A DNA stretch of 64,000 nucleotides from Proteobacteria bacterium UBA652 (GCA_002299915.1 DBOG01000014.1:1-64000); one strand, 5' to 3'. Positions 29,724 to 40,919 are shown, counted from the first letter of the stretch. Made by a program: numbers and translations. Notes: a model not told the origin generated them from the sequence alone.

Positions 29724-30214
29724 AAGGGGTATTAGAAGAAGGGATCGTCACCACTTCTGCAGATAAATTAATTAATTGGGCGCGAACAGGATCGCTGTGA
29801 CCAATGACCTTTGGTTTGGCATGTTGTGCTGTGGAGATGATGCAAGCAGGAGCGTCACGCTATGATTTAGATCGCTTTGGAGTGGTGTTTCGGCCGAGTC
29901 CGCGGCAATCTGATGTGATGATCGTAGCGGGCACATTGGTGAATAAAATGGCACCTGCGTTGCGTAAGGTGTATGACCAAATGTCAGAGCCGCGCTGGGT
30001 GATCTCGATGGGGTCTTGTGCTAATGGTGGTGGCTATTATCATTATTCTTATGCCGTGGTGAGGGGATGTGATCGGATTGTGCCGGTTGATATTTATGTG
30101 CCGGGTTGCCCGCCGACTGCCGAAGCCTTGCTGTATGGCATTATCCAGTTACAAAATAAAATAAAACGCACGCATACGATTGCACGTCAGCCTTCTCAAA
30201 TGGAGGAAGCTTAA
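29714..30214 (+). pseudogene. nuoB: NADH-quinone oxidoreductase subunit B with an in-frame TGA at codon 29
   Basis: From ATG 29714 the frame reads [10 protein letters not shown] and on to WARTGSL, meets TGA at 29798-29800, then continues [14 protein letters not shown] to the normal end. Homologues have [12 protein letters not shown], so the TGA replaces a Trp (TGG). Everything after is intact, including the N2-cluster cysteines in [14 protein letters not shown] and [12 protein letters not shown] 29804 lies 3 bases after the TGA and could restart translation to give a 136-residue protein with all cluster ligands. NuoB carries the terminal iron-sulfur cluster N2 next to the quinone site. Whether this is a sequence error, read-through, restart or real loss is open. 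Confidence 0.85.
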
Positions 30215-30220
30215 CGCCGC

Positions 30221-30889
30221 ATGGAAACGCTTCAGGAGAAATTACTCAGCCATTTTAAATCAACAGGGAAAATATGTGAGTTGGTGCATGATGAGTTAAC
30301 CATGCAAGTGCCAGCAGAAAGTGTGGTGGAAGTGTGTACGCAACTGCGGGATGAATTTGGCTTTGAGCAGTTAATAGACCTTTGCGGTGTGGATTATTCG
30401 GAATATGGCGGTGCTGCTTGGTCAACTAAAGACACCGGTTTTAGTCGCGCAGTAAACACATCGGATAACACCTTACGAGAAGAATCAGGCCAGCGTTTTG
30501 GGGTGGTGTATCACTTGTTATCGATTAGCGAGAACCAACGTGTTCGGGTTAAAATTCGCTTAGATGCTGAGGCGCCTGTCGTTGATAGCGTGGTGCCCGT
30601 ATGGGCATCGGCAGATTGGTTTGAGCGCGAGGCATTCGATTTATTTGGCATCCTATTTAATGGCCATCAAGATTTACGCCGTATCCTGACAGACTATGGC
30701 TTTATCGGCCATCCGTTCCGCAAAGATTTCCCGATCAGTGGCCATGTTGAAATGCGCTACGATCCTGAGAAGAAACGGGTGGTGTATGAACCTGTTCAGA
30801 TTGAACCTAGAACATTGGTTCCCCGTGTTATTCGAGATGATAACCGCTATCATGTCGAACCCTCGAAAAGAAGGTTGCGTAATGGCTGA
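30221..30889 (+). CDS. nuoC: NADH-quinone oxidoreductase subunit C
   Basis: A 222-residue separate NuoC (not fused to NuoD as in enteric bacteria). The 30-kDa subunit signature is present in [20 protein letters not shown] and [18 protein letters not shown]. It contributes to the connecting part of the peripheral arm. The last 8 bases overlap nuoD. A second segment near residue 70 ([20 protein letters not shown]) is a loop longer than in some relatives. Confidence 0.95.
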   Translation: METLQEKLLSHFKSTGKICELVHDELTMQVPAESVVEVCTQLRDEFGFEQLIDLCGVDYSEYGGAAWSTKDTGFSRAVNTSDNTLREESGQRFGVVYHLLSISENQRVRVKIRLDAEAPVVDSVVPVWASADWFEREAFDLFGILFNGHQDLRRILTDYGFIGHPFRKDFPISGHVEMRYDPEKKRVVYEPVQIEPRTLVPRVIRDDNRYHVEPSKRRLRNG

Positions 30890-32135
30890 AATTCAAAACT
30901 ATACCTTAAATTTTGGGCCACAACATCCTGCGGCGCATGGTGTATTGCGGTTAATCCTTGAGATGGAAGGTGAGGTGATTCAACGTGCGGATCCGCATAT
31001 TGGGTTATTGCATCATGGCACGGAGAAATTAGCAGAAACCAAACCCTATAATCAAAGCATTGGCTATATGGATCGGCTCGATTATGTGTCGATGATGTGT
31101 AATGAGCACGCCTATGTGAAGGCGATTGAGACCATGCTGGGGGTAGATGTGCCTGAACGGGCACAATATATTCGGGTGATGTTTGATGAGATCACGCGGA
31201 TCTTAAATCATTTGATGTGGTTGGGTGCGCATGGGTTAGATATCGGCGCGATGACGATATTTTTGTATTGTTTCCGTGAGCGTGAAGATCTGATGGATTG
31301 TTATGAGGCCGTATCGGGCGCACGTTTGCATGCAACCTATTATCGCCCAGGTGGTGTGTATCGCGATTTACCCGATAGTATGCCGCGCTATGAAGCCTCG
31401 AAATGGCATAGCGAAGAAGAAGTGAAAAAGAAAAACACCAACCGTGAAGGCAGCTTATTAGACTTCATTGCCGATTTTACCGATCGCTTCCCTGGGTGTG
31501 TCGACGAATATGAAACCTTATTGACGGATAACCGTATTTGGAAACAGCGTACGGTGGGGATTGGTGTGGTTTCTCCAGAGCGCGCCCTGCAATTAGGGTT
31601 TACGGGACCAATGTTGCGCGGATCGGGTATTGCGTGGGATTTACGCAAAAAACAGCCTTATGCTGTTTATGACAAGATGAAATTTGATATTCCAGTTGGG
31701 GTAGAAGGCGATTGCTATGATCGTTATTTAGTACGCGTGGAAGAAATGCGGCAATCGAATGAGATTGTTAAACAATGTGTGGCTTGGTTGAAAGACAATC
31801 CGGGCGATGTGATGTCGAATGATTTGAAAGTGTCGCCACCGCCCCGCACAGAAATGAAAACAAGCATGGAAGGCTTGATTCATCACTTCAAACATTTCAC
31901 TGAAGGCTATTGTGTGCCAGAAGGTGAAATTTATTCTGCTGTCGAACATCCTAAAGGCGAATTTGGCATTTATATGGTGTCGGATGGGGCGAACAAGCCT
32001 TATCGGGTAAAAATTCGTGCGCCGGGATTTGTACATTTATCGGCGATGGATGAAATGATTAAGGGACATATGTTGGCGGATGTGGTTGCGGTGATTGGTA
32101 CGATGGATATTGTGTTTGGTGAGGTGGATAGATAA
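30882..32135 (+). CDS. nuoD: NADH-quinone oxidoreductase subunit D
   Basis: A 417-residue 49-kDa-type subunit that forms the quinone pocket with NuoB and resembles hydrogenase large subunits. The start [20 protein letters not shown] includes the quinone-site His and the end is VFGEVDR. Blocks [13 protein letters not shown] and [14 protein letters not shown] are typical. The open frame extends upstream to 30696, but the family N-terminus and the overlap with nuoC support ATG 30882. Confidence 0.96.
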   Translation: MAEIQNYTLNFGPQHPAAHGVLRLILEMEGEVIQRADPHIGLLHHGTEKLAETKPYNQSIGYMDRLDYVSMMCNEHAYVKAIETMLGVDVPERAQYIRVMFDEITRILNHLMWLGAHGLDIGAMTIFLYCFREREDLMDCYEAVSGARLHATYYRPGGVYRDLPDSMPRYEASKWHSEEEVKKKNTNREGSLLDFIADFTDRFPGCVDEYETLLTDNRIWKQRTVGIGVVSPERALQLGFTGPMLRGSGIAWDLRKKQPYAVYDKMKFDIPVGVEGDCYDRYLVRVEEMRQSNEIVKQCVAWLKDNPGDVMSNDLKVSPPPRTEMKTSMEGLIHHFKHFTEGYCVPEGEIYSAVEHPKGEFGIYMVSDGANKPYRVKIRAPGFVHLSAMDEMIKGHMLADVVAVIGTMDIVFGEVDR

Positions 32136-32635
32136 TGCAACTCACAGGCTCACGCGACGAATTATTCAGTGCTGACATCCGTACACAAATCGCGGTGTGG
32201 CTGGCGAAATACCCAGAAAATCAAAGTCAATCTGCCTTGATCCCTGCATTACATATTGTGCAAGATGCGAGTGGTGGTTGGTTGAGTGAGGCAACGCTTG
32301 ATGCGGTGGCAGTGTATTTGGATCTGCCCAAAATCGCCGTGTATGAAGTGGCAACATTCTATGGCATGTTTGAGCTTTCGCCTGTTGGCAAACATAAAAT
32401 TAATGTGTGTACGAATATTTCTTGTCAACTTAATGGCTCAGATAAAGTAGTAGCACAATTAACAGAAAAATTAGGCGTTGGGCTAGGCGAAACAACGGCG
32501 GATGGCAATATTACGCTGAAAGAAGTGGAATGTATGGGGGCTTGTTGTGGTGCACCTATGTTGGAAGTGAACCGTGATTATCATGAGTTTTTGACGCCTG
32601 CAAAGATTGATGAAATTCTAGCGGGGCTAAAATAA
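32135..32635 (+). CDS. nuoE: NADH-quinone oxidoreductase subunit E
   Basis: A 166-residue 24-kDa-type subunit with a thioredoxin-like [2Fe-2S] domain. The ligands are the Cys in VCTNISCQLNG and VECMGACCGAP. It works with NuoF in the NADH-oxidising module. ATG 32135 shares a base with the nuoD stop. Downstream, the nuoF start codon at 32637 follows directly but the nuoF frame is broken shortly after. Confidence 0.95.
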   Translation: MQLTGSRDELFSADIRTQIAVWLAKYPENQSQSALIPALHIVQDASGGWLSEATLDAVAVYLDLPKIAVYEVATFYGMFELSPVGKHKINVCTNISCQLNGSDKVVAQLTEKLGVGLGETTADGNITLKEVECMGACCGAPMLEVNRDYHEFLTPAKIDEILAGLK

Positions 32636-32636
32636 A

Positions 32637-33930
32637 ATGGCATTAGATTTAGTCTGTTTCCGCACCCGGCACGCTTGAATCCTATTTGAGTGTGGGCGGT
32701 TATAAGCAATTAGAACGGGTGTTGAAAGACGGCATTTCTTCAGATGATATTATCGAAGAATTAAAAGATTCTGCTTTGCGCGGCCGGGGTGGAGCAGGGT
32801 TTCCGACAGGCTTGAAATGGAGCTTTATGCCGCGACGGATGCCAGGCTCAAAATATATTGTGTGTAATTCGGATGAAGGCGAGCCGGGCACATGTAAGGA
32901 TCGAGATATTCTGCGATTTAACCCGCATCAATTGATCGAAGGCATGATTATCGCGGGGTATACGATTGGCGCACAATCGGGCTATAACTATATCCGTGGT
33001 GAGTTTTATGAGCCGATTGATCGGTTTGAGGCGGCCTTAAAAGAAGCGTATGAAGCGGGTTATTTAGGTAAAGAGATATTCGGCAGTAAATTTAGTTTTG
33101 ATTTATATACACAAATGGGCGCGGGTGCCTATATTTGTGGTGAGGAAACGGCATTATTAGAATCTTTAGAAGGTAAAAAAGGCCAGCCACGTTATAAACC
33201 GCCTTTCCCTGCTGGTTTTGGCTTATATGGTAGGCCGACCACGATTAATAATACGGAAACTTTGGCATCTGTCCCTGTGATCCTTGAAAAAGGGGGGGAT
33301 TGGTTCCATGAAATTGGTACGCCAAATAATGGTGGGCCTAAAATATTCAGTGTGTCGGGTCATGTCAATAATCCGGGTAATTTTGAAGTGCCGATGGGGA
33401 TGCCTTTTTCAGAATTATTAGCGCTTGCTGGTGGGATGAAAGATGGCAATAAAATTAAGACGGTGATTCCGGGCGGTTCATCGACGCCTATTATTCCAGG
33501 CGAAGAGATGATGGATGTGCCGCTGAGTTATGACGGCATTAGTAAGGCGGGTTCGATGTTGGGCGCCGGATCTGTGATCGTAATGGATGAAACGACCTGC
33601 ATGGTGCGTGCTCTGGAACGGATTGCTGAATTTTATTATGAAGAATCTTGTGGTCAATGCACGCCTTGCCGCGAGGGAACTGGCTGGTTATATCGCGTGG
33701 TAAAACGAATTGAGCATGGCGAGGGCAAACAGGAAGATTTAGATAAACTGGTGGATGTCGCCCATAATATTGATGGTAATACGATTTGCGCTTTAGGCGA
33801 TGCGGCGGCTGCGCCTGTGATTAGTTTTATCAAGCATTTCCGTGAAGAATTTCAATATCATATCGATCATGGTCGCTGCATGTGTGGTGATACTGCAATC
33901 CCTGAAATGGGGGAGGCACAGCATGGTTAA
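32637..33930 (+). pseudogene. nuoF: NADH-quinone oxidoreductase subunit F with an N-terminal frameshift
   Basis: ATG 32637 gives the expected [10 protein letters not shown] but runs into TGA at 32676. The rest of NuoF ([20 protein letters not shown] onwards) is in the +1 frame. The junction is at about 32664-32667 and looks like a small deletion of 3n+2 bases at a CCC run. The only other start in the long frame is TTG 32686, without a good ribosome site, giving 414 residues. The core is intact: FMN loop [17 protein letters not shown] site and cluster N3 ligands [13 protein letters not shown] with a later Cys in [10 protein letters not shown]. NuoF oxidises NADH. Sequence error or real lesion cannot be told here. 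Confidence 0.85.
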
Positions 33931-36265
33931 GATTGAAATTGATGGCATGCCGATGACTGCCGATCCGTCGAAGATGATTATTCAAGTGGCGGATGAAGCA
34001 GGGATTGATATCCCCCGTTTTTGTTACCACAAGAATCTCTCGATCGCGGCAAATTGTCGGATGTGTTTGGTGGAAGTGGATCAATCTCGTAAAGCTTTAC
34101 CCGCTTGCGCCACACCAGTAACCGAAGGGATGAAAGTATTTACCCTCTCTAAGCGCGCAATAGCGGCACAACGTGGGGTGATGGAATTTTTATTGATTAA
34201 CCATCCCTTAGATTGCCCGATTTGTGATCAGGGTGGTGAATGTGAATTACAGGATCTGTCCATCGGTTATGGTGGCGATGTGAGCCGATTCACTGAAGGT
34301 AAACGGGTGGTGAAAGATAAGGAAATCGGCCCACTCGTCGGCACAGATATGACGCGGTGCATCCATTGCACACGTTGCGTACGCTTCGGCCAGGAAATTG
34401 CGGGTATTAGGGAAATGGGTGCGGTTGGCCGTGGCGAGCACATGGAAATCGGTACGTATGTTGAAAAGAGCCTGATATCAGAATTATCAGGCAATATTAT
34501 TGATCTTTGCCCCGTGGGCGCACTGGTTTCAAAACCTTTCCATTATAAGGCACGTGCTTGGGAATTAACCGCTCATACCTCTATTTCACCCCATGATTGT
34601 ATGGGCTCTAATATTGAATTTCATACCCGTCGGAATGAAGTGATGCGAGTGGTGCCGCGTGAGAATGAAGATGTCAACGAAACGTGGATTTCGGATCGCG
34701 ATCGCTTTAGTTATCTGGCGTTGAATCATGAACAACGATTATATAAGCCGATGATCAAAACCAATGCGGGTTGGCAAGAAGCCGATTGGCAGACCGCATT
34801 AGAATTTGCAGTTGAAGGGTTACAGAATGTGACAAGAACAGAAGGCGCTGCCCAATTAGGCGGCCTGCTATCATCAACGGCAACCGTAGAAGAAGGCTAT
34901 TTATTCCAGAAATTACTCCGCGGCATGGGCACAAATAATATTGATCACCGTTTGCGCCAGCAAGATTTTGCAGATCAAGTAGATGCACCAGCAACGGCCC
35001 CATGGCATGTATGTGACTTTGGTGCCAGTGATGCGGTGATGTTGATTGGCTGTAATATTCGTGCCGAACAACCGATGATTGCCCATCGGATCCGCCAAGG
35101 TGCATTAAATGGATCATCGGTGAATGTGATCAATTTCTTTGCAATGGATTGTTTGATGCCAGTGGATAAGCAGCTGGTGGTTGATACCCAGAGTATGGTG
35201 AATTTGCTGGTAGAAATTGCAGTTGAACTCACAACCGAGACCAAGGTAGCCGTTCCTCGCGCATGGGGAAAACTATTAAAAGATGTGAAACCTACCGCTG
35301 AAGCGGAAGCACTGGCAGGGCAGCTCATCCGCGCAGCTAGGGCGACGCTTTTTGTGGGCGCATTGGTGGATCATCATCCACAAGCGGCGACGATTCGAGC
35401 ATTGGTGCGGTTTATTGCGTCATTGAGTAATAGTTACATCGTGATTTTACCAACTGCCAATGATAATGGTTTGACGCTTGCTGGCGCGATACCGTATTCA
35501 ACCGAACAAAAAGGGCTGAATGCAGATGCGATGATGGCAGAGTCGTTAAGGGCTTATTTATTATTAGGCACGGAGCCAGAATTAGATTGTGCGAATCAAA
35601 GCGAAGCATTAGATTCATTGAAACAAGCTGAGTTTGTGGTGACTTTGAATTGTTTTATGACGGATGCGATGCGCTCGTATGCCAATGTTATCCTACCAAT
35701 CGCCAGTTTCGCTGAAACCTCGGGAACGTATGTGAATGTTGATCAGCTCTGGCAGTCTTTTACGGGGGCTGTGAGCCCCGTGGGTGAAAGCCGCCCTGCG
35801 TGGAAAGTATTGCGGGTATTGGGTAATTTGGCAGAAGTGGCTGGTTTTGAGTATGTGTCTTCAGAAGAAGTACGGGATGCAGTACAGTTGGAGATTGAAC
35901 AAACGTCTGCCGCCGCAAAAGAAACCTTTGTGCCTGATACGCTAACAGTACCAAAGTCAGATCTGATTTGGGTGGCAGAAGTACCGAGTTATCAAGCAGA
36001 TAGTTTGACTCGTCGCAGTGATGCGCTGCAGGCAACGCCTGAAAATCAACTTGCTAATATTGCGCGGATGAACACAGCAGAGGCGACACGACATGGTGTT
36101 GAGAAATCAATACGGATTACTGTAACGCAAGATGATGCGTCGGTGACTGTTGCATTTGAATTAGATGATACGATTGCCGATGGCTGTTTATATCTAGCAG
36201 GTGGCACCATTAAGTCAATTGGATTGGGTGCGGCGTATACGGCCGTGAGTGTACAGCATGATTGA
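33923..36265 (+). CDS. nuoG: NADH-quinone oxidoreductase subunit G
   Basis: A 780-residue 75-kDa-type subunit. The N-terminal ferredoxin-like domain has [20 protein letters not shown], then [18 protein letters not shown] and [13 protein letters not shown] for the chain clusters N1b, N5 and N4. The remainder is a molybdopterin-oxidoreductase-like domain without a molybdenum cofactor in NuoG. ATG 33923 overlaps the nuoF end by 8 bases and gives the family start MVKIEIDG; a longer frame to 33842 is not used. Its end overlaps nuoH by 8 bases. Confidence 0.95.
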   Translation: MVKIEIDGMPMTADPSKMIIQVADEAGIDIPRFCYHKNLSIAANCRMCLVEVDQSRKALPACATPVTEGMKVFTLSKRAIAAQRGVMEFLLINHPLDCPICDQGGECELQDLSIGYGGDVSRFTEGKRVVKDKEIGPLVGTDMTRCIHCTRCVRFGQEIAGIREMGAVGRGEHMEIGTYVEKSLISELSGNIIDLCPVGALVSKPFHYKARAWELTAHTSISPHDCMGSNIEFHTRRNEVMRVVPRENEDVNETWISDRDRFSYLALNHEQRLYKPMIKTNAGWQEADWQTALEFAVEGLQNVTRTEGAAQLGGLLSSTATVEEGYLFQKLLRGMGTNNIDHRLRQQDFADQVDAPATAPWHVCDFGASDAVMLIGCNIRAEQPMIAHRIRQGALNGSSVNVINFFAMDCLMPVDKQLVVDTQSMVNLLVEIAVELTTETKVAVPRAWGKLLKDVKPTAEAEALAGQLIRAARATLFVGALVDHHPQAATIRALVRFIASLSNSYIVILPTANDNGLTLAGAIPYSTEQKGLNADAMMAESLRAYLLLGTEPELDCANQSEALDSLKQAEFVVTLNCFMTDAMRSYANVILPIASFAETSGTYVNVDQLWQSFTGAVSPVGESRPAWKVLRVLGNLAEVAGFEYVSSEEVRDAVQLEIEQTSAAAKETFVPDTLTVPKSDLIWVAEVPSYQADSLTRRSDALQATPENQLANIARMNTAEATRHGVEKSIRITVTQDDASVTVAFELDDTIADGCLYLAGGTIKSIGLGAAYTAVSVQHD

Positions 36266-37337
36266 TTTATTGATGTCGATTGTCGATTGGGTTACCGCAC
36301 AGACAGTGCTCTATACCATGATCAAAATTGTGGCTATCATTGCACCACTATTATTGACCGTCGCGTATGTAACGTATGCAGAACGGAAGGTGATTGGTTA
36401 TATTCAAGTTCGGATTGGCCCAAATCGCGTTGGACCGTTTGGTTTATTACAGCCGATTGCAGATGGCTTAAAGCTGATGCTGAAAGAAGTAATCTTGCCG
36501 GCAAAATCGAATATGTATTTATTTGTAATTGCACCGGTATTAGCTATCGCGCCTGCTTTGGCTGCATGGGCAGTAATGCCCTTCGATGCGACCCTCACAT
36601 TGGCAAATATTGATGCAGGCTTACTGTATATTTTAGCCATTACTTCTATGGGTGTGTATGGCATTATTATTGCGGGCTGGGCATCGAATTCTAAATATGC
36701 GCTATTGGGTGCGTTGCGGTCAGCGGCACAAGTGGTCTCTTATGAAATCGCGATGGGCTTTGCTTTGGTCGGCGTGTTGGTTGCGGCGGGCAGCTTGAAT
36801 ATGGGTGATATTGTACTGGCACAACAAGGCGGATTCTGGCATTGGTATTGGTTGCCATTATTGCCTTTATTTGTAGTGTATTTTATTTCAGGTGTGGCCG
36901 AAACCAACCGTGCGCCGTTTGATATGGCAGAAGGGGAATCTGAGATTGTCGCGGGTTTCCATGTGGAATATTCGGGGATGGCCTTTGCCGTTTTCTTCCT
37001 CGCGGAATATGCCGATATGATTTTGATTTCCATGCTAGCGGCAGTCCTATTTTGTGGTGGTTGGTTATCGCCGTTTGAAGGGACTTTTTTAGCCGATTTC
37101 TTTGCATGGGTGCCAGGTATTATTTGGCTATTTATGAAAACGTCTTTCTTTTTATTCCTCTATCTTTGGTTCCGCGCTACTTTTCCTCGCTATCGCTATG
37201 ACCAAGTGATGCGTTTGGGCTGGAAGATTTTTATCCCAGTAACGCTGGTATGGCTCGTCGTCGTTTCGACAGCCCAAGTAATGGATGTGGGGATTTGGTT
37301 TAATGAACAAGCGGATGCATTGAGGGCGGCGTTATGA
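36258..37337 (+). CDS. nuoH: NADH-quinone oxidoreductase subunit H
   Basis: A 359-residue membrane subunit with eight helices that joins the peripheral and membrane arms and helps form the quinone channel. Conserved [34 protein letters not shown] and the acidic loop [20 protein letters not shown] are all present. ATG 36258 overlaps the nuoG stop by 8 bases; earlier starts are in nuoG. Its stop shares ATGA with nuoI. Confidence 0.96.
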   Translation: MIDLLMSIVDWVTAQTVLYTMIKIVAIIAPLLLTVAYVTYAERKVIGYIQVRIGPNRVGPFGLLQPIADGLKLMLKEVILPAKSNMYLFVIAPVLAIAPALAAWAVMPFDATLTLANIDAGLLYILAITSMGVYGIIIAGWASNSKYALLGALRSAAQVVSYEIAMGFALVGVLVAAGSLNMGDIVLAQQGGFWHWYWLPLLPLFVVYFISGVAETNRAPFDMAEGESEIVAGFHVEYSGMAFAVFFLAEYADMILISMLAAVLFCGGWLSPFEGTFLADFFAWVPGIIWLFMKTSFFLFLYLWFRATFPRYRYDQVMRLGWKIFIPVTLVWLVVVSTAQVMDVGIWFNEQADALRAAL

Positions 37338-37825
37338 TGCAAGCCTTAAAACATTATGTAAAAAGCTTTATGCTCTGGGAATTATTGCTGGGGATGAAAT
37401 TAACAGGCAAGTATTTATTTGCCAAGAAAATAACCGTGCAATATCCCGAAGAGAAAACGCCACAATCACCGCGTTTTAGAGGTTTACATGCCTTACGCCG
37501 CTATCCCAATGGCGAAGAACGGTGCATCGGCTGTAAATTATGTGAGGCTGTGTGCCCTGCGCTGGCGATTACGATTGATTCCGAGCCACGCGATGATGGC
37601 ACCCGTCGTACCACGCGTTATGAAATTGATTTGTTCAAGTGTATTTATTGTGGATTTTGTGAAGAATCTTGCCCGGTTGACTCGATTGTGGAAACGCGGG
37701 TATTCGATTATCACTTTGAAAACCGCGAAGACAGCATTATGACAAAAGAGAAGTTATTAGCAGTGGGCGATAAAAATGAAGATCAAATAGCCGCCGATCG
37801 TGCCGCCGACGCGAGGTATAGATAA
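37334..37825 (+). CDS. nuoI: NADH-quinone oxidoreductase subunit I
   Basis: A 163-residue ferredoxin-like subunit with two [4Fe-4S] sites, [15 protein letters not shown] and [15 protein letters not shown], clusters N6a and N6b that pass electrons to NuoB. The N-terminal [17 protein letters not shown] is the amphipathic membrane-contact helix. It overlaps nuoH (ATGA) and shares one base with nuoJ. Confidence 0.96.
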   Translation: MMQALKHYVKSFMLWELLLGMKLTGKYLFAKKITVQYPEEKTPQSPRFRGLHALRRYPNGEERCIGCKLCEAVCPALAITIDSEPRDDGTRRTTRYEIDLFKCIYCGFCEESCPVDSIVETRVFDYHFENREDSIMTKEKLLAVGDKNEDQIAADRAADARYR

Positions 37826-38454
37826 TGGAAAAATATATTTTTTATGCCTTTGCCGCTATTTTATTATTTTCCGCAACCATGGTGATTACAGTGAGAAATC
37901 CCGTACGTGCGGCTTTATTCCTCGTATTAGCTTTCTTTACCAGCGCAGGAATTTGGCTGATGCTAGAAGCAGAGTTTTTAGCGATCACTTTAGTGCTAGT
38001 CTATGTCGGCGCGGTGATGGTGTTATTTTTATTCGTGGTGATGATGCTGAATGTGAATCTGACACCTGTACAAGAGGGCTTTACCCGTTATTTGCCGCTC
38101 GGCATCTTAGTGGCGGCATTGATTACGGCTGAAATGATTGCCGTATTAGGCGCATCTCATTTTGGATTAGATATCGTATCCGCGCCGATTGCCCATGGTG
38201 CTAATTATAGTAATACTAAGGAGTTAGGGCGATTGCTGTATACCGTGTATGTGTATCCGTTTGAGATCGCATCGGTGATTTTAACCGTGGCAATTGTGGC
38301 GGCGATTACGCTGACGCTACGCCGTAAAACCAGTAAATTCCAAGATCCAGGGAAGCAAGTGAAAGTTCGCCGCGAAGATAGGGTGCGCTTAGTTAAAATG
38401 GACGCAGTGAAACCTAAACCACCTGCGGTAGCATCGGAGGAGACAGCATCATGA
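37825..38454 (+). CDS. nuoJ: NADH-quinone oxidoreductase subunit J
   Basis: A 209-residue membrane subunit with five helices. The third helix region [25 protein letters not shown] matches the conserved NuoJ helix with its pi-bulge. The C-terminal 45 residues are basic and Pro-rich and face the cytoplasm. Overlaps nuoI by one base and nuoK by four. Confidence 0.95.
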   Translation: MEKYIFYAFAAILLFSATMVITVRNPVRAALFLVLAFFTSAGIWLMLEAEFLAITLVLVYVGAVMVLFLFVVMMLNVNLTPVQEGFTRYLPLGILVAALITAEMIAVLGASHFGLDIVSAPIAHGANYSNTKELGRLLYTVYVYPFEIASVILTVAIVAAITLTLRRKTSKFQDPGKQVKVRREDRVRLVKMDAVKPKPPAVASEETAS

Positions 38455-38762
38455 CTGCGATTGCATTATCAGATTACTTGATCCTAGGTGCATTATTGTT
38501 CAGCTTATCCGTAGCGGGTTTATTTATTAACCGTAAAAATATTATTATTTTACTGATGTGTATCGAGTTGATGCTGTTGGCTGTAAACCTAAATTTTATT
38601 GCTTTCTCCCATTTTGCTGGCGATATAGCAGGCCAGATATTTGTATTCTTTATTCTCACCGTGGCCGCAGCAGAGGCGGCGATTGGGCTGGCCATTTTAG
38701 TGGTGTTGTTTAGAAATATGAGCACCATTAATGTGGCTGATTTAGATCAGTTGAAGGGGTAA
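38451..38762 (+). CDS. nuoK: NADH-quinone oxidoreductase subunit K
   Basis: A 103-residue membrane subunit with three helices. The essential glutamates sit in [15 protein letters not shown] and [15 protein letters not shown], the proton-path residues of NuoK. It overlaps nuoJ by 4 bases. A small unrelated membrane gene follows after 4 bases instead of nuoL. Confidence 0.95.
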   Translation: MTAIALSDYLILGALLFSLSVAGLFINRKNIIILLMCIELMLLAVNLNFIAFSHFAGDIAGQIFVFFILTVAAAEAAIGLAILVVLFRNMSTINVADLDQLKG

Positions 38763-38766
38763 GGGA

Positions 38767-38967
38767 ATGAATGGGTTTGCTTTTTTCCCACTGATTATAT
38801 TCGGTTTTATCGCGTTTTTATTGTTAGGATTTGTCTTGATATTTTTGTTTCGAGATAAAAGTAAGGATATCAAGAATAATAAGCAGGCACTGAAGGGGTT
38901 GGTAGGTGTGCTATCTGGGAAAATGGGAAATTCCATGCCTGTTGTGGAACGGGTGAGAAGGGATTGA
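38767..38967 (+). CDS. Small single-helix membrane protein inserted between nuoK and nuoL
   Basis: A 66-residue ORF with one long hydrophobic segment (FFPLIIFGFIAFLLLGFVLIFLF, about residues 6-28) followed by a basic cytoplasmic tail (RDKSKDIKNNKQALKGLVGV). It starts 4 bases after nuoK, and its TGA overlaps the nuoL ATG, so it is placed and coupled like a real operon member. I do not recognise it as one of the 14 canonical Nuo subunits. It may be an accessory or assembly factor, or an unrelated small protein. No ribosome site stronger than AAGGG is seen. Confidence 0.6.
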   Translation: MNGFAFFPLIIFGFIAFLLLGFVLIFLFRDKSKDIKNNKQALKGLVGVLSGKMGNSMPVVERVRRD

Positions 38968-40919
38968 TGATAAATCAAAGTTTATTATTAACCATCGTCC
39001 TCGCACCTTTATCGGGGAGTGTGATCGCGGGGCTATTTGGTTATCGCATCGGTAGAACTGCTTCACATTGGGTAGCCGTTTTAGGGGTGGCGATTGCTTT
39101 TATCTTATCGACCTATGTACTAAAGCTGGTACTGAATGGCGCGACTTATAATGTGGCGGTATACCAGTGGATGCAAGTGGGCTCACTCAGCCTTGAAGTG
39201 GGCTTTATGGTGGATTCACTGACGGCGATGATGATGGTGGTGGTGACCTTTGTCTCCTTAATGGTGCATATTTATACTATCGGTTATATGCACGATGATG
39301 ATGGTTATACCCGCTTCTTCAGCTATATTTCCTTATTTACCTTTGCCATGTTGATGCTGGTGATGGCAAATAATTTCATGCAATTATTTTTTGGCTGGGA
39401 AGCAGTCGGATTGGTCTCTTATTTATTGATTGGATTCTGGTATAAAAAACCGACCGCCATTTATGCCAACCTCAAAGCATTCTTGGTCAATCGCGTAGGT
39501 GATTTTGGCTTCATCCTCGGGATTGCAGCGGTATTGATGTACACAGGAAGTCTGGATTATGTCACGGTGTTTGCCCAAGCACCGGAGATGGCAACCCAAA
39601 CCATGAGCCTGTTTTCAGGCACACAATGGTCAGTAATGACGGTGACTTGTATTTTGTTATTTATCGGTGCAATGGGTAAATCAGCCCAAGTGCCATTACA
39701 TGTGTGGCTACCTGATTCAATGGAAGGCCCAACGCCAATTTCAGCTTTGATCCATGCGGCGACAATGGTAACAGCAGGTATTTTTATGGTGGCGCGGATG
39801 TCGCCCTTATTTGAATTCTCAGAAACAGCGCTGTCGTTTGTGTTGGTGATCGGTGCAATTACGGCGTTATTTATGGGTTTCTTGGGGCTGATTCAAAATG
39901 ATATTAAGCGGGTGGTGGCGTATTCAACCTTATCTCAACTAGGCTATATGACGGTGGCGCTCGGTGTATCGGCTTACTCAGCCAGTGTTTTCCATTTAAT
40001 GACCCATGCTTTCTTTAAAGCGTTGTTATTCCTCGCTGCTGGCTCGGTGATCATGGCCATGCATCATGAACAAGATATTCGCAAAATGGGGGGCTTGAAA
40101 AAATATGTGCCGATTACTTATTGGACGAGTTTAATCGGATCATTGGCTTTAATCGGTATGCCGGGCTTTGCAGGGTTCTTCTCCAAAGATACGATTATAG
40201 AAGCGGTGCATGCCTCGCATATTACAGGCAGTGGATTTGCTTATTTTGCAGTGGTGGTAGGGGTGTTTATTACGGCGTTATATAGTTTTCGAATGTTTTT
40301 CCTCGTATTCCACGGCAAAGAACGATTCGATGCCCATGGTCATCCGCCACATGAATCTCCAGCAGTGGTGACAGTCCCGCTCATTTTATTGGCGATTCCT
40401 TCAGTGGTGGCGGGTTATTTGCTGAGTAAAATGGTATTTGGTGATTTCTTTGAGGGGGCAATTATCGTGCACCCTGAACATGATGTATTGGCACATGCTG
40501 CGGAAAACTTTCATGGGCTATGGGGATTCATGTTGCACGGCATGCAACAACTTCCCTTCTGGCTAGCAATTTCAGGGGTGGCAACGGCTTATTTCCTTTA
40601 TTTAAAACGACCGGATTTACCACCGCTGATCCAACGGCGATTAAGCTGGGTGCATCGTGTTCTCGATAATAACTATTATTTTGATGCCTTTAATGAAAAA
40701 GTTTTTGCCGGCGGTGCGAGATTGAAAGGAAAATTACTGTGGCAGCTGGGCGATCAGAAGTTGATTGATGGCTGGGGGGTGAATGGTGTCGCAAAATCGG
40801 TTGGTTGGATAGCAAAAACGGTGCGTAAGCTGCAATCAGGATTGTTATACCACTATGCCTTTGCGATGATGATTGGCGTGTTAGTGCTGCTCTATTGGCC
40901 AAGGATATCGGGCACATGA
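38967..40919 (+). CDS. nuoL: NADH-quinone oxidoreductase subunit L
   Basis: A 650-residue antiporter-like subunit with about 16 helices and the long lateral helix at the C-terminus that ties the membrane arm together. Conserved stretches include FFGWEAVGLVSYLLIGFW, the key Lys in GAMGKSAQVPLHVWLPDSM, and MEGPTPISALIHAATMV. ATG 38967 overlaps the TGA of the small upstream gene. The stop overlaps nuoM. Confidence 0.96.
   Translation: MINQSLLLTIVLAPLSGSVIAGLFGYRIGRTASHWVAVLGVAIAFILSTYVLKLVLNGATYNVAVYQWMQVGSLSLEVGFMVDSLTAMMMVVVTFVSLMVHIYTIGYMHDDDGYTRFFSYISLFTFAMLMLVMANNFMQLFFGWEAVGLVSYLLIGFWYKKPTAIYANLKAFLVNRVGDFGFILGIAAVLMYTGSLDYVTVFAQAPEMATQTMSLFSGTQWSVMTVTCILLFIGAMGKSAQVPLHVWLPDSMEGPTPISALIHAATMVTAGIFMVARMSPLFEFSETALSFVLVIGAITALFMGFLGLIQNDIKRVVAYSTLSQLGYMTVALGVSAYSASVFHLMTHAFFKALLFLAAGSVIMAMHHEQDIRKMGGLKKYVPITYWTSLIGSLALIGMPGFAGFFSKDTIIEAVHASHITGSGFAYFAVVVGVFITALYSFRMFFLVFHGKERFDAHGHPPHESPAVVTVPLILLAIPSVVAGYLLSKMVFGDFFEGAIIVHPEHDVLAHAAENFHGLWGFMLHGMQQLPFWLAISGVATAYFLYLKRPDLPPLIQRRLSWVHRVLDNNYYFDAFNEKVFAGGARLKGKLLWQLGDQKLIDGWGVNGVAKSVGWIAKTVRKLQSGLLYHYAFAMMIGVLVLLYWPRISGT

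Noticed and set aside
29798..29800. Selenocysteine at the nuoB TGA
   Set aside because: Homologues have Trp, not Cys or Sec, at this place, and I see no clear SECIS-like hairpin just downstream.
29714..30214. TGA read as Trp (alternative genetic code) to explain nuoB
   Set aside because: Many intact genes here end in TGA (rlmE, folP, nuoC, nuoG, nuoL) and Trp is encoded by TGG throughout, including codon 22 of nuoB.
30696..30881. Longer nuoD start at 30696
   Set aside because: It is a shadow of nuoC; the family start [16 protein letters not shown] is at 30882.
33842..33922. Longer nuoG start at 33842
   Set aside because: The added residues overlap nuoF in another frame and do not resemble the NuoG N-terminus, which begins at ATG 33923.
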